Shown here: positions 54,655-64,000 of the stretch, in pieces | How positions within the stretch are numbered: the stretch's first letter is position 1 | How the letters are laid out: each line of letters opens with the position of its first letter | Assembly: GCF_025370785.1 (NCBI RefSeq) | Contig: NZ_JAMXFA010000013.1 | Coordinates: forward strand, 93,878-157,877 | Reading direction: 5' to 3' | Length of the DNA: 64,000 nt | Origin: Laspinema olomoucense D3b | GTDB taxonomy: Bacteria > Cyanobacteriota > Cyanobacteriia > Cyanobacteriales > Laspinemataceae | The notes under the pieces: generated by a model | Databases searched by the model: none | What the model saw: the letters and a program-made list of their open reading frames with translations, nothing else | Told to the model about the DNA's origin: nothing | Made by a program: the position numbers and the translations under genes

Positions 54655-55818
54655 ATGAAAATCTTACAACTCCATAACTTTTACAAAATTTCTGGCGGCG
54701 AGGATGTAGTAGTTCGTGCAGAAAAAAACGTGCTGGAAGCTCATGGCAACTCCGTCGCTTTGCTGGATGTTGACAATGATGCAATCGCCTCAAAGTTCAG
54801 CCAAGCCATGACTGCTGTCAACGCGATCTACTCCCATGCCTCCAAACAACGGGTTTTGCAAGAAATTAATCGCTTTCGACCGGATATCGTCCATGTGCAT
54901 AATTTTTTCCCTTTGCTATCCCCCGCCGTTTATGATGCCTGTCGGGAAGCTAGGGTGCCGGTGGTACAAACCCTGCACAACTTCCGCCTGTTTTGCTCTA
55001 ATTCCTTCTTTTATCGGGATGGGAAAGTTTGCGAAGACTGTATGGGAAAATTCTTCCCTACCCCGGCAGTGGTTCATGCTTGTTACCGGGATAGTCACGT
55101 CGGTTCGGCGGTAGTGGGGACGATGCAAACTGTACACCGGATCCGAGGGACTTGGCGCGATCGCGTAGAGCGCTACATTGCTTTAACTGACTTTGCTCGT
55201 AACAAATTTATCGAAGGTGGATTACCGGCGAACAAAATCACAGTGAAACCTAATTTTGTATCGGTCGATCCCGGTTGCGGTGAGGGTCGAGGAGACTATG
55301 CACTCTTTGTGGGACGACTCTCCCCGGAAAAAGGTATCGAGACCCTCATCACCGCCTGGGAAAAACTGGGCGATCGCATTGGTCTAAAAATTATCGGGGA
55401 CGGACCATTATCCCCCACTGTAGAACAAGCTGCTACCCGGATTCCAGGGGTGGAATGGATGGGAAGGCAGTCACAGAATCAACTCCAAGCCTTACTGAAA
55501 AATGCCCAAGTTTTGATATTTCCCTCTCTTTGGTATGAGACCTTTGGTCTGGTCGTCATTGAAGCCTATGCCGCAGGAGTGCCAGTGATTGCCAGTAACT
55601 TAGGTACAATGTCCTTATTGATTGATCCCGGTCGCACGGGACTGCTCTTTCGTGCTGGAGATGCCCAAGACTTGCAAGAGCGCGTAGAGTGGATGTTATC
55701 CCATCCCCAAGAAGTTAAGAAGATGCGGCAGGAAGCCCGACGGGAGTTTGAGTCTAAATACACAGCGACACAGAACTATCAGCAGCTCATGGAAATTTAT
55801 GAAACCGTTCGCTCTTAA
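54655..55818 (+). CDS. Glycosyltransferase family 4 protein
   Basis: A 387-residue GT-B enzyme. N-terminal LHNFYKISGGEDVVVRAEKN, then HVHNFFPLLSPAVYDACR, NFRLFCSNSFFYRDGKVCED with four conserved cysteines in the region, and the donor motif FPSLWYETFGLVVIEAYAAG (EX7E). Enzymes of this subgroup add sugars to lipid-linked oligosaccharide on the cytoplasmic side. The donor is unknown. About 515 bp of non-coding DNA follow. Confidence 0.88.
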   Translation: MKILQLHNFYKISGGEDVVVRAEKNVLEAHGNSVALLDVDNDAIASKFSQAMTAVNAIYSHASKQRVLQEINRFRPDIVHVHNFFPLLSPAVYDACREARVPVVQTLHNFRLFCSNSFFYRDGKVCEDCMGKFFPTPAVVHACYRDSHVGSAVVGTMQTVHRIRGTWRDRVERYIALTDFARNKFIEGGLPANKITVKPNFVSVDPGCGEGRGDYALFVGRLSPEKGIETLITAWEKLGDRIGLKIIGDGPLSPTVEQAATRIPGVEWMGRQSQNQLQALLKNAQVLIFPSLWYETFGLVVIEAYAAGVPVIASNLGTMSLLIDPGRTGLLFRAGDAQDLQERVEWMLSHPQEVKKMRQEARREFESKYTATQNYQQLMEIYETVRS

Positions 55819-56334
55819 CTCTGTGGCTTTCTCGGGCCGGATTTCTATTAGACAGTCTACACGGGATTGCCACCGAATTCCACCTGAGGCACAGAACCTT
55901 TACAAATAACTGTTTTGGGGAAACCCTAGAATTATCCCTCGGTTTTTCTTAATTGGTCAGGGCTAAGATAGGCTTCACTGGAACAACTTGATTGATCCGA
56001 AAGTTAAAGATTTCGTTCATCCTTGAATGCCACAACAATCTCTCGGAGTACAGTCAACTGCTTAAATAGGCTATCAACAAGTTTGAACACATGATCCTGG
56101 GGGAAAGCTAGGGGAGCAAAAAAAATATGGACATCTTCTAGTTGGGCCCATTTTGAAGTAAAATGAGTCACCAACTCAAAAAATTACAGAGCGTGAGTTG
56201 GGCAAATCCGGCCTAGAAAATTCTCCTTGACTTCGTGACGAGTACCCCGCACCTGCCTATAATCTAGGGGGGGAATAAACGCCAGCAATACCACTGGCCG
56301 ATCGCCCACAAAACCAACACAGCAGGAGAACAGA
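55819..56334. other. Intergenic region upstream of the SDR epimerase gene
   Basis: No gene is seen in about 515 bp. TATAAT at 56258-56263 is a likely -10 box for the epimerase gene 72 bp downstream; a GTACCCCGCACC stretch precedes it but is not a full NtcA site. A C-rich/G-rich AGGGGGGG follows the box. Confidence 0.45.
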
Positions 56335-57405
56335 ATGTCTGTAGTTATCGTAACAGGATCCGGTGGATTGATTGGTTCCGAGGCTGCCCTGTTTTATGGA
56401 AAAGCCGGTTACAAAGTCGTTGGCATTGACAATGATATGCGTCAATACTTCTTTGGACAGGAAGCCTCCACCAGTTGGAACCGAGAACGAATCAGCAAAG
56501 AACTCGGGGATCAATACGAACATAACGAAGTTGATATCCGTAATCCAGAAGCGATTAATGGGATTTTTTCTAAGTACAAATCCGATATCGCCCTGATTGT
56601 CCATACCGCAGCGCAACCGTCCCATGATTGGGCGGCAAAGGAACCCTTTACGGATTTCTCAATTAATGCCAATGGGACCCTTGTTCTGCTAGAGGCAACG
56701 CGCCAGTTTTGCCCGGAGGCAGTGTTTTCCCATTGTTCCACCAACAAGGTGTATGGCGATCGCCCCAATACTTTACCCCTGGTTGAACAGGAAACTCGCT
56801 GGGAACTGGACCCCTCTCACCCCTACCAGAACGGGATCCCCGAAGATATGAGCATTGACCAAAGTATGCATTCTCTCTTTGGGGCGTCGAAAGCGGCTGG
56901 GGATCTGTTGGTCCAAGAGTATGGGCGCTATTTTAACATTAAAAGTGCGGTGTTTCGCGGCGGGGTCCTCAGTGGACCCCAACACTCCGGTGCTCAATTG
57001 CATGGGTTTCCTTCCTATTTGATGAGATGCGCCATGACAGGGACCCCTTACACGGTGATCGGTTACAAAGGCAAGCAAGTCCGCGATGTGATCCACTGTA
57101 CTGATGTGATTCTGGCGATGGACACTTTTTTCAAAAACCCTCGGATTGCCGAAGTGTACAACCTGGGTGGGGGCCGCGAAAGTAATACGTCGGTCCGGGA
57201 AGGGATCCAAATGTGCGAGGAGATTACGGGCAAGAAGATGGAAACCAGCTACACTGAGACCAACCGCATGGGGGATCATATCTGGTATATCAGTGATTTA
57301 AGTAAGTTCAAATCCCACTATCCCGAGTGGAAATTAAGCTATCCTAGTGTCAGAGATATTTTTCAAGAAATCTATGACTTTAATCAGTCTCGCTGGGGGA
57401 GTTGA
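56335..57405 (+). CDS. NAD-dependent epimerase/dehydratase, CDP-paratose 2-epimerase-like
   Basis: A 356-residue extended SDR. The NAD loop is TGSGGLIG (Gly8, Gly11, Gly14) and IDND is the adenosine contact; [20 protein letters not shown] and DVIHCTDV are hallmarks of the CDP-tyvelose/paratose epimerase group. The usual YxxxK tetrad appears as Phe182-Gly-Ala-Ser-Lys186. I recall FGASK as normal for this subfamily, so it is not necessarily inactive. It would make a nucleotide sugar for the cluster. AGGAGAACAG precedes the ATG. Confidence 0.82.
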   Translation: MSVVIVTGSGGLIGSEAALFYGKAGYKVVGIDNDMRQYFFGQEASTSWNRERISKELGDQYEHNEVDIRNPEAINGIFSKYKSDIALIVHTAAQPSHDWAAKEPFTDFSINANGTLVLLEATRQFCPEAVFSHCSTNKVYGDRPNTLPLVEQETRWELDPSHPYQNGIPEDMSIDQSMHSLFGASKAAGDLLVQEYGRYFNIKSAVFRGGVLSGPQHSGAQLHGFPSYLMRCAMTGTPYTVIGYKGKQVRDVIHCTDVILAMDTFFKNPRIAEVYNLGGGRESNTSVREGIQMCEEITGKKMETSYTETNRMGDHIWYISDLSKFKSHYPEWKLSYPSVRDIFQEIYDFNQSRWGS

Positions 57406-57544
57406 GTTTCCCGAATTATCGGGGCTGACTTCTTGAAAATTCATCCAGTATTCCCAGGGGGTTCTACTAAAAAAGTTAGCAATTAGCCTCTGCGCTAATT
57501 GCTAAAGATTAAAATTTACCCAGTTCTGAATAGAGGTGATTGGG

Positions 57545-58351
57545 GTGATTAATCGAGGGAAATACTCCGTACTCGGAGTGGAAATATCAGCCATTGATTA
57601 TGAATATGGTGTGGAAGCGATTATTAAGGCAGCAAAGGCGCGATCGCCCCTAGCGATGACCGCTTTGGCAGTTCATGGCGTGATGACAGGGTTTTCCGAT
57701 CCCGTTCATCGTCGCCGCTTGAATGCCTTTGACTTGGTAACTCCGGATGGTCAGCCGGTTCGCTGGGCGCTAAACTGGATTCACGGAATTAAACTGCCCG
57801 ATCGCGTCTATGGTCCCACTTTGACTTTAAAAGTCTTAGAAGCTGCTGCAATGGAAGGATTGCCGGTGTATTTTTACGGCAGCAAACAGGAAACCTTGGA
57901 CCTTTTATTGGAGAAATTACAAGTTAAGTTTCCGGGGTTGAAAGTTGTGGGTGCAGAACCCTCTAAATTTCGCCGGTTAACTCCCGAAGAAAAGCAAGAA
58001 GTGGTTAATCGGATCAAAAATAGCGGCGCAACCATTACCTTTGTCGGGTTAGGTTGTCCTCGTCAAGAAGTCTGGGTTTATGAATATCACAATCATTTAC
58101 CTATGCCCTTGATGGCAGTCGGTGCAGCATTTGATTTCCATGCGGGTACGGTATCTCAGGCACCACCTTGGATGCAAAAACGGGGACTGGAATGGTTCTA
58201 CCGATTGATTCAGGAACCGGGACGGTTGTGGAAGCGCTATTTGTTACTGAATCCGATGTATTTGACCTTTACATTTTTACAAATGTTATCCATTTCTAAG
58301 CAGCCGGTTTTGAAGCCAACGGGAATGGAACCTGAAGAGTCTTATGGGTAA
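57545..58351 (+). CDS. WecG/TagA/CpsF family glycosyltransferase (GT26)
   Basis: A 268-residue protein. The GT26 pattern is clear: VTPDGQPVRWALNW, RVYGPTLTLKVLEAA, VGLGCPRQEVW and AVGAAFDFHAGTVSQAPPWM with a closing EWFYRLIQEPGRLWKRY. These enzymes add the second sugar (ManNAc-uronic acid or similar) onto a lipid-linked first sugar at the membrane surface. GTG at 57545 is chosen over GTG at 57536, because AGAGGT then lies at a normal distance. A terminator follows; it is the last gene of the cluster. Confidence 0.9.
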   Translation: MINRGKYSVLGVEISAIDYEYGVEAIIKAAKARSPLAMTALAVHGVMTGFSDPVHRRRLNAFDLVTPDGQPVRWALNWIHGIKLPDRVYGPTLTLKVLEAAAMEGLPVYFYGSKQETLDLLLEKLQVKFPGLKVVGAEPSKFRRLTPEEKQEVVNRIKNSGATITFVGLGCPRQEVWVYEYHNHLPMPLMAVGAAFDFHAGTVSQAPPWMQKRGLEWFYRLIQEPGRLWKRYLLLNPMYLTFTFLQMLSISKQPVLKPTGMEPEESYG

Positions 58352-58388
58352 GCTATGAATCGGTTTATGGCAGTTTTCAAGCTGCTGT

Positions 58389-58430
58389 TACAATAAAATA
58401 GCCTACTTAAATGCGGGCTATTTTATTGTA
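58389..58430 (+). terminator. Terminator hairpin closing the polysaccharide cluster
   Basis: TACAATAAAATAGCC (58389-58403) pairs perfectly with 58416-58430 across a 12-base loop, and the right arm is T-rich. It begins 37 bases after the GT26 stop. Confidence 0.8.
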
Positions 58431-58694
58431 CTTTAGATTTAGAGTGATTTCAGTTCAGTTATGTAGTCGTATCGGGACTGGGTGTGGGAAAAAAACTACT
58501 AATCTCGGAAAAGGGAGGCTTAGGGAAAATGGAAATACAGAAGGTATTTTCCTACCTTAAAGGTTTGTGTCCCCTGCCGTATGAGGTGACGAATACCAAA
58601 GTTGCCCGAAAATTTTATGGGCCGATACCGGATTTTGGTTTTGCAATTTTCAGCTAATAAAAATGACCGTTTCAATAGGAGATATTAGATACCT

Positions 58695-58862
58695 ATGGAA
58701 GGATTTATAATATTAGTAGTATCGTTGGCTTTAATTGCTTGGCTGTTTAAAAAATTCCCCGGCAATTACAGAGGTTCTGGTTATACACCAGTTCGCAGTT
58801 ATAAAAAAAAAAGATGGGACTTCTGTTCGCGCTCATACAAGACGGAAACGACGCTAATATAG
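58695..58862 (+). pseudogene. Tiny membrane-protein gene interrupted at a poly-A run
   Basis: ATG at 58695 opens MEGFIILVVSLALIAWLFKK, one clear transmembrane helix, then NYRGSGYTPVRSYKKK. A run of ten A (58803-58812) follows. As printed the frame ends in an unlikely tail at 58862. With nine A the frame would read KKDGTSVRAHTRRKRR and stop at 58857. That tail has the DGTxVxxHxRRK look of known small basic proteins and makes a 53-residue product. So either a one-base insertion inactivated the gene, slippage restores it, or the base is a sequencing error. AGGAG lies 13 bp upstream. Confidence 0.5.
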
Positions 58863-59149
58863 CCTCAGTATTATCGCCAAACTCGGATGGTTTAGACCTA
58901 CTAAGTTATCCTTTAAGAGAAAACCCAGGGGTGCGATCGCCTTTTTTGTAGTTGGGTTAGCATGAAGAAGCCAGTTAGGGAAACCAGGGGCGAAGTGGCA
59001 TATTTGTGATGATTTTCAGTAATACTTTACCCAGGCGATTCAGGTTGCTGGGGATTTTATCTATTTTTTAAGCTAAATTGGGGTTACTGTCCCCCTTCGC
59101 AATCCCCGATCGCCCAATCTCTTCTACACTTGCGAAACCATTCCCTCTA

Positions 59150-59407
59150 TTACGCCGCCGAGTTTACCCGGGAATATTGCCACCCTTGAGAAACTTCTAA
59201 GGGCAGAATTTTTAAACCATTGAGTATAAATCCTCGGTACGTCACCCCCTGGGAGGGATGCCACTCATAGATCGCTTCGCTACCTTCGCGATACTCAATT
59301 TCGCTCATCACCTGGTATTTGTGACTTTCACTCTGGGAAAAAAGCATCACCGGGGTTTCTTCTCCAGCAGGGGCAATCAGTTTGTGGGTGGGAGCAAATG
59401 TACTCAT
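59150..59407 (-). CDS. Small conserved hypothetical protein
   Basis: An 85-residue soluble protein. THKLIAPAGEETPVMLFSQS and GVTYRGFILNGLKILPLEV look like short beta-rich segments, with SEIEYREGSEAIYEWHP between. I recall similar short cyanobacterial proteins but no function. It is divergent from the YbjN-like gene. No membrane segment or signal is present. Confidence 0.6.
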   Translation of the reverse strand: MSTFAPTHKLIAPAGEETPVMLFSQSESHKYQVMSEIEYREGSEAIYEWHPSQGVTYRGFILNGLKILPLEVSQGWQYSRVNSAA

Positions 59408-59697
59408 CGTTAAAGCCTCGATTAAAACTTGAATTAAAGTAGGGAGATTAGGTAATTTCCCGGTTGACTTGTTGTATTATCAGCCGATTTTGACCCGTCC
59501 TGTGCGATCGCTATCCTACAAGCGAGGTGAAATACTTTACTCTACTCCTGTGATTTCGATCGCATCCGATGTTTTTCAACCCGATACTCCAGTTGTCCCA
59601 TCCTTAAAGGTGGCTTCATCCTCAAAACTGAGTCACCCAACCTGGGAAGATAATACAACGCACTCAACAGCGACTCTAAATCAAAAGGAGAATCCAA

Positions 59698-60153
59698 ATG
59701 CAATTTCAAACCTCAGCACAAGAAGCCTGTTATCACAAAGTCGCCCTCTGGATGCAAGAATTATTTGGCAAATTTCCCTGTGCTCGCCAAGATATCCCTG
59801 GATTGGGGCTATTTATGGGTTCCGCCCTCGTGGAAGTCCTGATTTTACCTTGGGGAGAAGAGGATGCGGTGATCAATACCCGCGCTTATGTGGTGACGGA
59901 AGCCGAACTGAGTTCGGATCTAATGCGCTTTCTTCTGGAACAAAATAGCAATATGATTTTCGGGGCCTTTGGCATTGACGCGAAGGGTGATATCGTGTTT
60001 GAGCATAGTATTGTGGGTTCCACTTGCGATAAAAAAGAACTGGAATCCTCGGTGAATGCGGTTCTGGAAGTCTCCGACGAGTACGATGACCAATTGGTAG
60101 AACGATGGGGCGGCAAACGTGCTCTCGATCGCATCTGTGGTAACCCGGAGTAA
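59698..60153 (+). CDS. YbjN/type III chaperone-fold protein
   Basis: A 151-residue protein. LFMGSALVEVLILPWGEEDAV, TRAYVVTEAELSSDLMRFLL and FGIDAKGDIVFEHSIVGSTC fit the alpha-beta YbjN/CesT-like fold common in cyanobacteria. The C-terminus is acidic then DQLVERWGGKRALDRICG. AAAGGAGAATCC precedes the ATG. The partner is unknown. A longer frame at 59469 in another phase overlaps it and is not supported. Confidence 0.75.
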   Translation: MQFQTSAQEACYHKVALWMQELFGKFPCARQDIPGLGLFMGSALVEVLILPWGEEDAVINTRAYVVTEAELSSDLMRFLLEQNSNMIFGAFGIDAKGDIVFEHSIVGSTCDKKELESSVNAVLEVSDEYDDQLVERWGGKRALDRICGNPE

Positions 60154-60180
60154 GGCATCGGCACCGTAGCCCTTAGAAAC

Positions 60181-60243
60181 AAACCCGGTTTCTTTAGAAA
60201 ATTTATCCCCATTAGGACCAAATCTGCGTCAGAAACCGGGTTT
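60181..60243. repeat. AAACCCGGTTTCT inverted pair
   Basis: AAACCCGGTTTCT at 60181-60193 and its exact complement at 60231-60243 enclose a 37-base loop between two convergent genes. It may end both transcripts. The same motif occurs at 21183-21282. Confidence 0.65.
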
Positions 60244-60277
60244 CTTGTCCCTTAGTATCGAACAGGGTACCCATACC

Positions 60278-61402
60278 CTAACTCTTCGTAACCCCTGATA
60301 AACTCGGGTTGAGAGTCGATCGCGGATGAGTGATTGTTTTAGAGAATCCCTCCCCTTGGCGATCGCACCAGTCTAAGACTCGATTCCACCCCCACCAGCG
60401 ATCGCTATCTCCCGCTTTTTTCTGGGTAGCTAAATTACTGACATAGCCCACATGACCCCCATAACGAGTCAGCAAAAGCTCGATCGCCGGGTTGCTGTCG
60501 CAAATTTCCTTTAACTCGGGCACAATCGCCGGGTCAAACATCGGGTCATCTGCCGCGTATAAAATTAAGGTGGGTTTAGTGAACTCAGGCAAAATTCCCA
60601 AGGGACTGCTGGCGGAGTAATACTCCTCGACGGAAGCAAACCCGAGGCGGGAAATCACCAATTCATGATCAAATCCCCAAATGCTATTGGCGCGGGCGAT
60701 CGCCTCGGGATCAATTTCAGAGGGATGTAGCTGATGTAGCTGCCATGCCAGGTTCTTCAACTCCTTGGCGATCGCCTTTTCCAAATACTTCCCAAAGGGC
60801 TGTTTCACTAAATAAGACAGGGACCGATTAGAATCCAGGTTCGGACAAATCACCGCCCCACCCCCTAGTTCCGAGGGGTCCAAATCTAAATCTTTTCCCC
60901 ACTCGGCGATCGACTGGGCAGCTTTTACCCCCCACAGCGCCAATTGTCCCCCGAGGGAATATCCGAGAAACCAGAAGGGTCCGGGACATCCCATTGATTT
61001 AGCTGTTGCCGCAATCCGCACAAAATCTTCCCCCTCGAACAATCCATCAGAAGTCAGCGTGGGAGACAATTGAGCAGTTTTGCCATGAGCACGCCAGTCA
61101 AAGAAGACGACTGCATACCCTCGGGCAAAGGCTTTCCGTCCCAGAACTCTCAGAAACCATTGTTGGGGGAGTTCTCCGGTGATGCCATAGGTGGCAACAA
61201 TCGTTCCGCGAGGGCGATGGGGAATCGCCACCCAGCCATAAATCGGGACCCCTCCTGCACCAGTAAAGTGGGTTTCCTGATACGGGGGTTCGGGGTCAGG
61301 GATTGTCTGTTCCCACTCTCGACTCGCAACTAAAGCCGTATGGAGGGTCATCGCCAGACCATCTTTTAAGAAAAATGGCGGATCGTAGTCGGGATAAAAC
61401 AT
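60278..61402 (-). CDS. Alpha/beta hydrolase (YheT-like)
   Basis: A 374-residue cytosolic hydrolase. The nucleophile elbow is GYSLGGQLAL, the acid residue is in AADDPMFDP and the histidine in GGHVGYV, as in YheT/EMB8 esterases. VFFDWRAHGKT carries the oxyanion-side motif. Substrate is unknown. The ATG at 61402 has no strong ribosome site. It converges on the YbjN-like gene. Confidence 0.87.
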   Translation of the reverse strand: MFYPDYDPPFFLKDGLAMTLHTALVASREWEQTIPDPEPPYQETHFTGAGGVPIYGWVAIPHRPRGTIVATYGITGELPQQWFLRVLGRKAFARGYAVVFFDWRAHGKTAQLSPTLTSDGLFEGEDFVRIAATAKSMGCPGPFWFLGYSLGGQLALWGVKAAQSIAEWGKDLDLDPSELGGGAVICPNLDSNRSLSYLVKQPFGKYLEKAIAKELKNLAWQLHQLHPSEIDPEAIARANSIWGFDHELVISRLGFASVEEYYSASSPLGILPEFTKPTLILYAADDPMFDPAIVPELKEICDSNPAIELLLTRYGGHVGYVSNLATQKKAGDSDRWWGWNRVLDWCDRQGEGFSKTITHPRSTLNPSLSGVTKS

Positions 61403-61533
61403 AAATGAGTTTAACTATCGAGAGCATTGTTGAGAAGGCGCAGTGCGACTCTCGCCATTAATCGCAAGAGGAGTCTGCTTCTCGATTTTAACCAAGTTGT
61501 AACAAAATGTAACGAAGTTTTAATACAAATACC

Positions 61534-61551
61534 CGCACCCTTCAGGGTGCG
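61534..61551. repeat. CGCACCC-TTCA-GGGTGCG hairpin
   Basis: An 18-bp inverted repeat with a 4-base loop lies between the alpha/beta hydrolase gene and the HAS-barrel gene. It may end the leftward transcript of the latter. I recall CGCACCC-type hairpins as dispersed elements in related genomes. Confidence 0.55.
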
Positions 61552-61580
61552 TTACAAACTCACCCATCCAGGAAATTTCT

Positions 61581-62249
61581 CTAGGGATGAATTTGACTTA
61601 AAATTAAACGGAGGCGATCGTAATCATCCTTGAGCAAAACGCTGAGAGTACGTCCGGCTTGGACTAACCAATCGCGATCGGCCCCGCGTAACTGATACAC
61701 CTCGCGAATAGCTGCCGCAGTCAAGGCGTCTACGGGTGCACCGGGAACTTGTAACAGGGTGCGGAGGAAATCAAACTGTTGGGTAAAGTGAACAATTTCT
61801 GGGGGTTGACAGCGATATACCGCTTGGTGAATTTGAGGGGGACGAGGGGGAATATATTGATAGACAACCCCTGTGGGACGGCGTGATCCATTTTGGTGTT
61901 CAAGATGGGGACAAAATCCGGCGATCGCAGCCCGAAATTCAGTTTTAAGCATGGCAAAAATCTGGGGTTGTTGTTCCCGTAACCCGTCCAAGGATAAACC
62001 CAGCGCCCTAGCCCGATGCACCGAATCAATCGGACTCGTTGTGGCAAAATAAACCACCCCATAAATCTGATTCCCTGACTCTTCATCCAAAGATTTCACC
62101 CAACTCCCAAAGGGCGGCATCAGGGGAAAGTTTAACTCTTCTGGGTCTAAACATTGGGCTAAAAATTCCGTCGTTGCCGTTTCAATCACCTCAGCAATAT
62201 GGTCCGGGTGACGGTGTTCGTTAGCAAATTGCGGTAAAGTTAGACGCAT
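61581..62249 (-). CDS. HAS-barrel domain protein, conserved in cyanobacteria
   Basis: A 222-residue protein. HIAEVIETATTEFLAQC opens the domain, followed by FGSWVKSLDEESGNQIYGVV and ATTSPIDSVHRARALGLSL; this is the HAS (HerA-ATP synthase) barrel fold seen at the N-terminus of HerA-like proteins. The C-terminal half (QIHQAVYRCQPPEIVHF, AIREVYQLRGADRDWLV) is helical. It stands 86 bp downstream of ndhS. Its role is not known. Confidence 0.7.
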   Translation of the reverse strand: MRLTLPQFANEHRHPDHIAEVIETATTEFLAQCLDPEELNFPLMPPFGSWVKSLDEESGNQIYGVVYFATTSPIDSVHRARALGLSLDGLREQQPQIFAMLKTEFRAAIAGFCPHLEHQNGSRRPTGVVYQYIPPRPPQIHQAVYRCQPPEIVHFTQQFDFLRTLLQVPGAPVDALTAAAIREVYQLRGADRDWLVQAGRTLSVLLKDDYDRLRLILSQIHP

Positions 62250-62335
62250 AATTAACCCTTAGAAATATCTTTAATGTAAAAAATACAGGGTTGATGAGAT
62301 TTGACTCCTCAACCCTGAACAGTTTCCACAGGGAA

Positions 62336-62533
62336 CTATTTGCTTTTCTTGCGACCCGCAGTAGCATCTATGGGGTCGAGTTCCGAGAGTCGAAAAGTGA
62401 CTAATTTATCCCAATTTCCCCCCTCAAAAAGGACAGCCGCCCTACCATCAGTGAGGCGTTGAACTTGTCCTTGAAAGTCGTAGTAAATATCATCGGGATT
62501 TTTAACACGAACAGCGGAACCAGGCAAAATCAT
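62336..62533 (-). CDS. ndhS: NAD(P)H-quinone oxidoreductase subunit S
   Basis: A 65-residue SH3-like protein starting [20 protein letters not shown] and containing [18 protein letters not shown], the pattern of NdhS (Ssl0352 in Synechocystis). NdhS binds the NDH-1 complex on the thylakoid surface and helps docking of ferredoxin for cyclic electron flow. It is a stand-alone small gene downstream of rodA and upstream of the HAS-barrel gene, all on the minus strand; gaps of 122 and 86 bp allow separate or joint transcripts. Confidence 0.85.
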   Translation of the reverse strand: MILPGSAVRVKNPDDIYYDFQGQVQRLTDGRAAVLFEGGNWDKLVTFRLSELDPIDATAGRKKSK

Positions 62534-62655
62534 AATGTTTTCCAGATGGGTAGAATTAAGGGATTCTGGTGACGACCCAGGGAAACTGAGTCATCATTCG
62601 TTATGGTCAATCTTTTTGGAGTCATTCGTCAAGTGTTCGCCAACCTAGCCCCATG

Positions 62656-64000
<1,345 letters not shown>

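Noticed and set aside
56773..57279. Antisense 168-codon frame within the epimerase gene
   Set aside because: Shadow of a conserved SDR gene; no ribosome site or similarity.
59469..59948. 159-codon frame overlapping the YbjN-like gene
   Set aside because: The overlapping gene at 59698-60153 has a good ribosome site and a recognisable fold; this frame does not.

Overview
The window looks like chromosomal DNA of a filamentous, non-heterocystous cyanobacterium (Oscillatoriales-like). The HIP1 octamer GCGATCGC is very frequent. Several genes belong to typically cyanobacterial families: the GntR regulator PlmA, the NDH-1 subunit NdhS, a Calvin-cycle class II aldolase, a cyanobacteriochrome-type GAF domain, an Rps1b-like S1 protein and a PEP-CTERM protein. 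The species is not determined; the lineage is an inference.

Layout. 1-357 is the start of a B12-binding radical SAM gene cut by the window edge. 432-7117 (minus strand) holds a SemiSWEET sugar transporter, a small conserved gene and a polar amino-acid ABC transporter operon (binding protein, two permeases, ATPase). That operon also contains a glutathionyl-hydroquinone reductase, a free-standing bilin-type GAF domain and two palindromic repeat elements in its intergenic gaps. 7118-8239 is gene-poor and carries a decayed remnant. 8240-10062 is a compact three-gene cassette led by a TIGR04255-family gene. It is followed by tRNA-Ala(CGC), a HAD phosphatase, a methyltransferase, an outer-membrane barrel protein, a CapA-like protein, an aldose-epimerase-like enzyme, tRNA-Lys(TTT) and fbaA.

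18251-30160 is mixed. It has short-repeat arrays, a HEAT-like gene, and a duplicated 5' end of a lumenal/periplasmic peroxiredoxin gene flanking an orphan SGNH-like gene. PlmA, a dienelactone hydrolase, a large RTX metalloprotease-like exoprotein, Rps1b and a PEP-CTERM protein follow.

30221-58351 is an extracellular polysaccharide cluster of the Wzx/Wzy type. It encodes the Wzc-like co-polymerase/BY-kinase, a Wza-like export protein with SLBB domains, a Wzy/ligase-like protein, a full-length Wzx flippase plus a truncated second copy, and several GT-A, GT2, GT4 and GT26 glycosyltransferases. Modification enzymes are plentiful: a PAPS-type sulfotransferase, a polysaccharide pyruvyl transferase, an MBOAT O-acyltransferase with its SGNH partner, two methyltransferases, an asparagine-synthetase-like ligase and a CDP-paratose-epimerase-like SDR. 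A GH39-like hydrolase is also present. No priming phosphoglycosyltransferase is visible here.

58352-64000 returns to housekeeping and conserved cyanobacterial genes (YbjN-like protein, alpha/beta hydrolase, HAS-barrel protein, ndhS, rodA). It includes a tiny membrane-protein gene interrupted at a run of ten A residues, and ends in a 9-bp G-rich tandem repeat abutting the rodA start codon.
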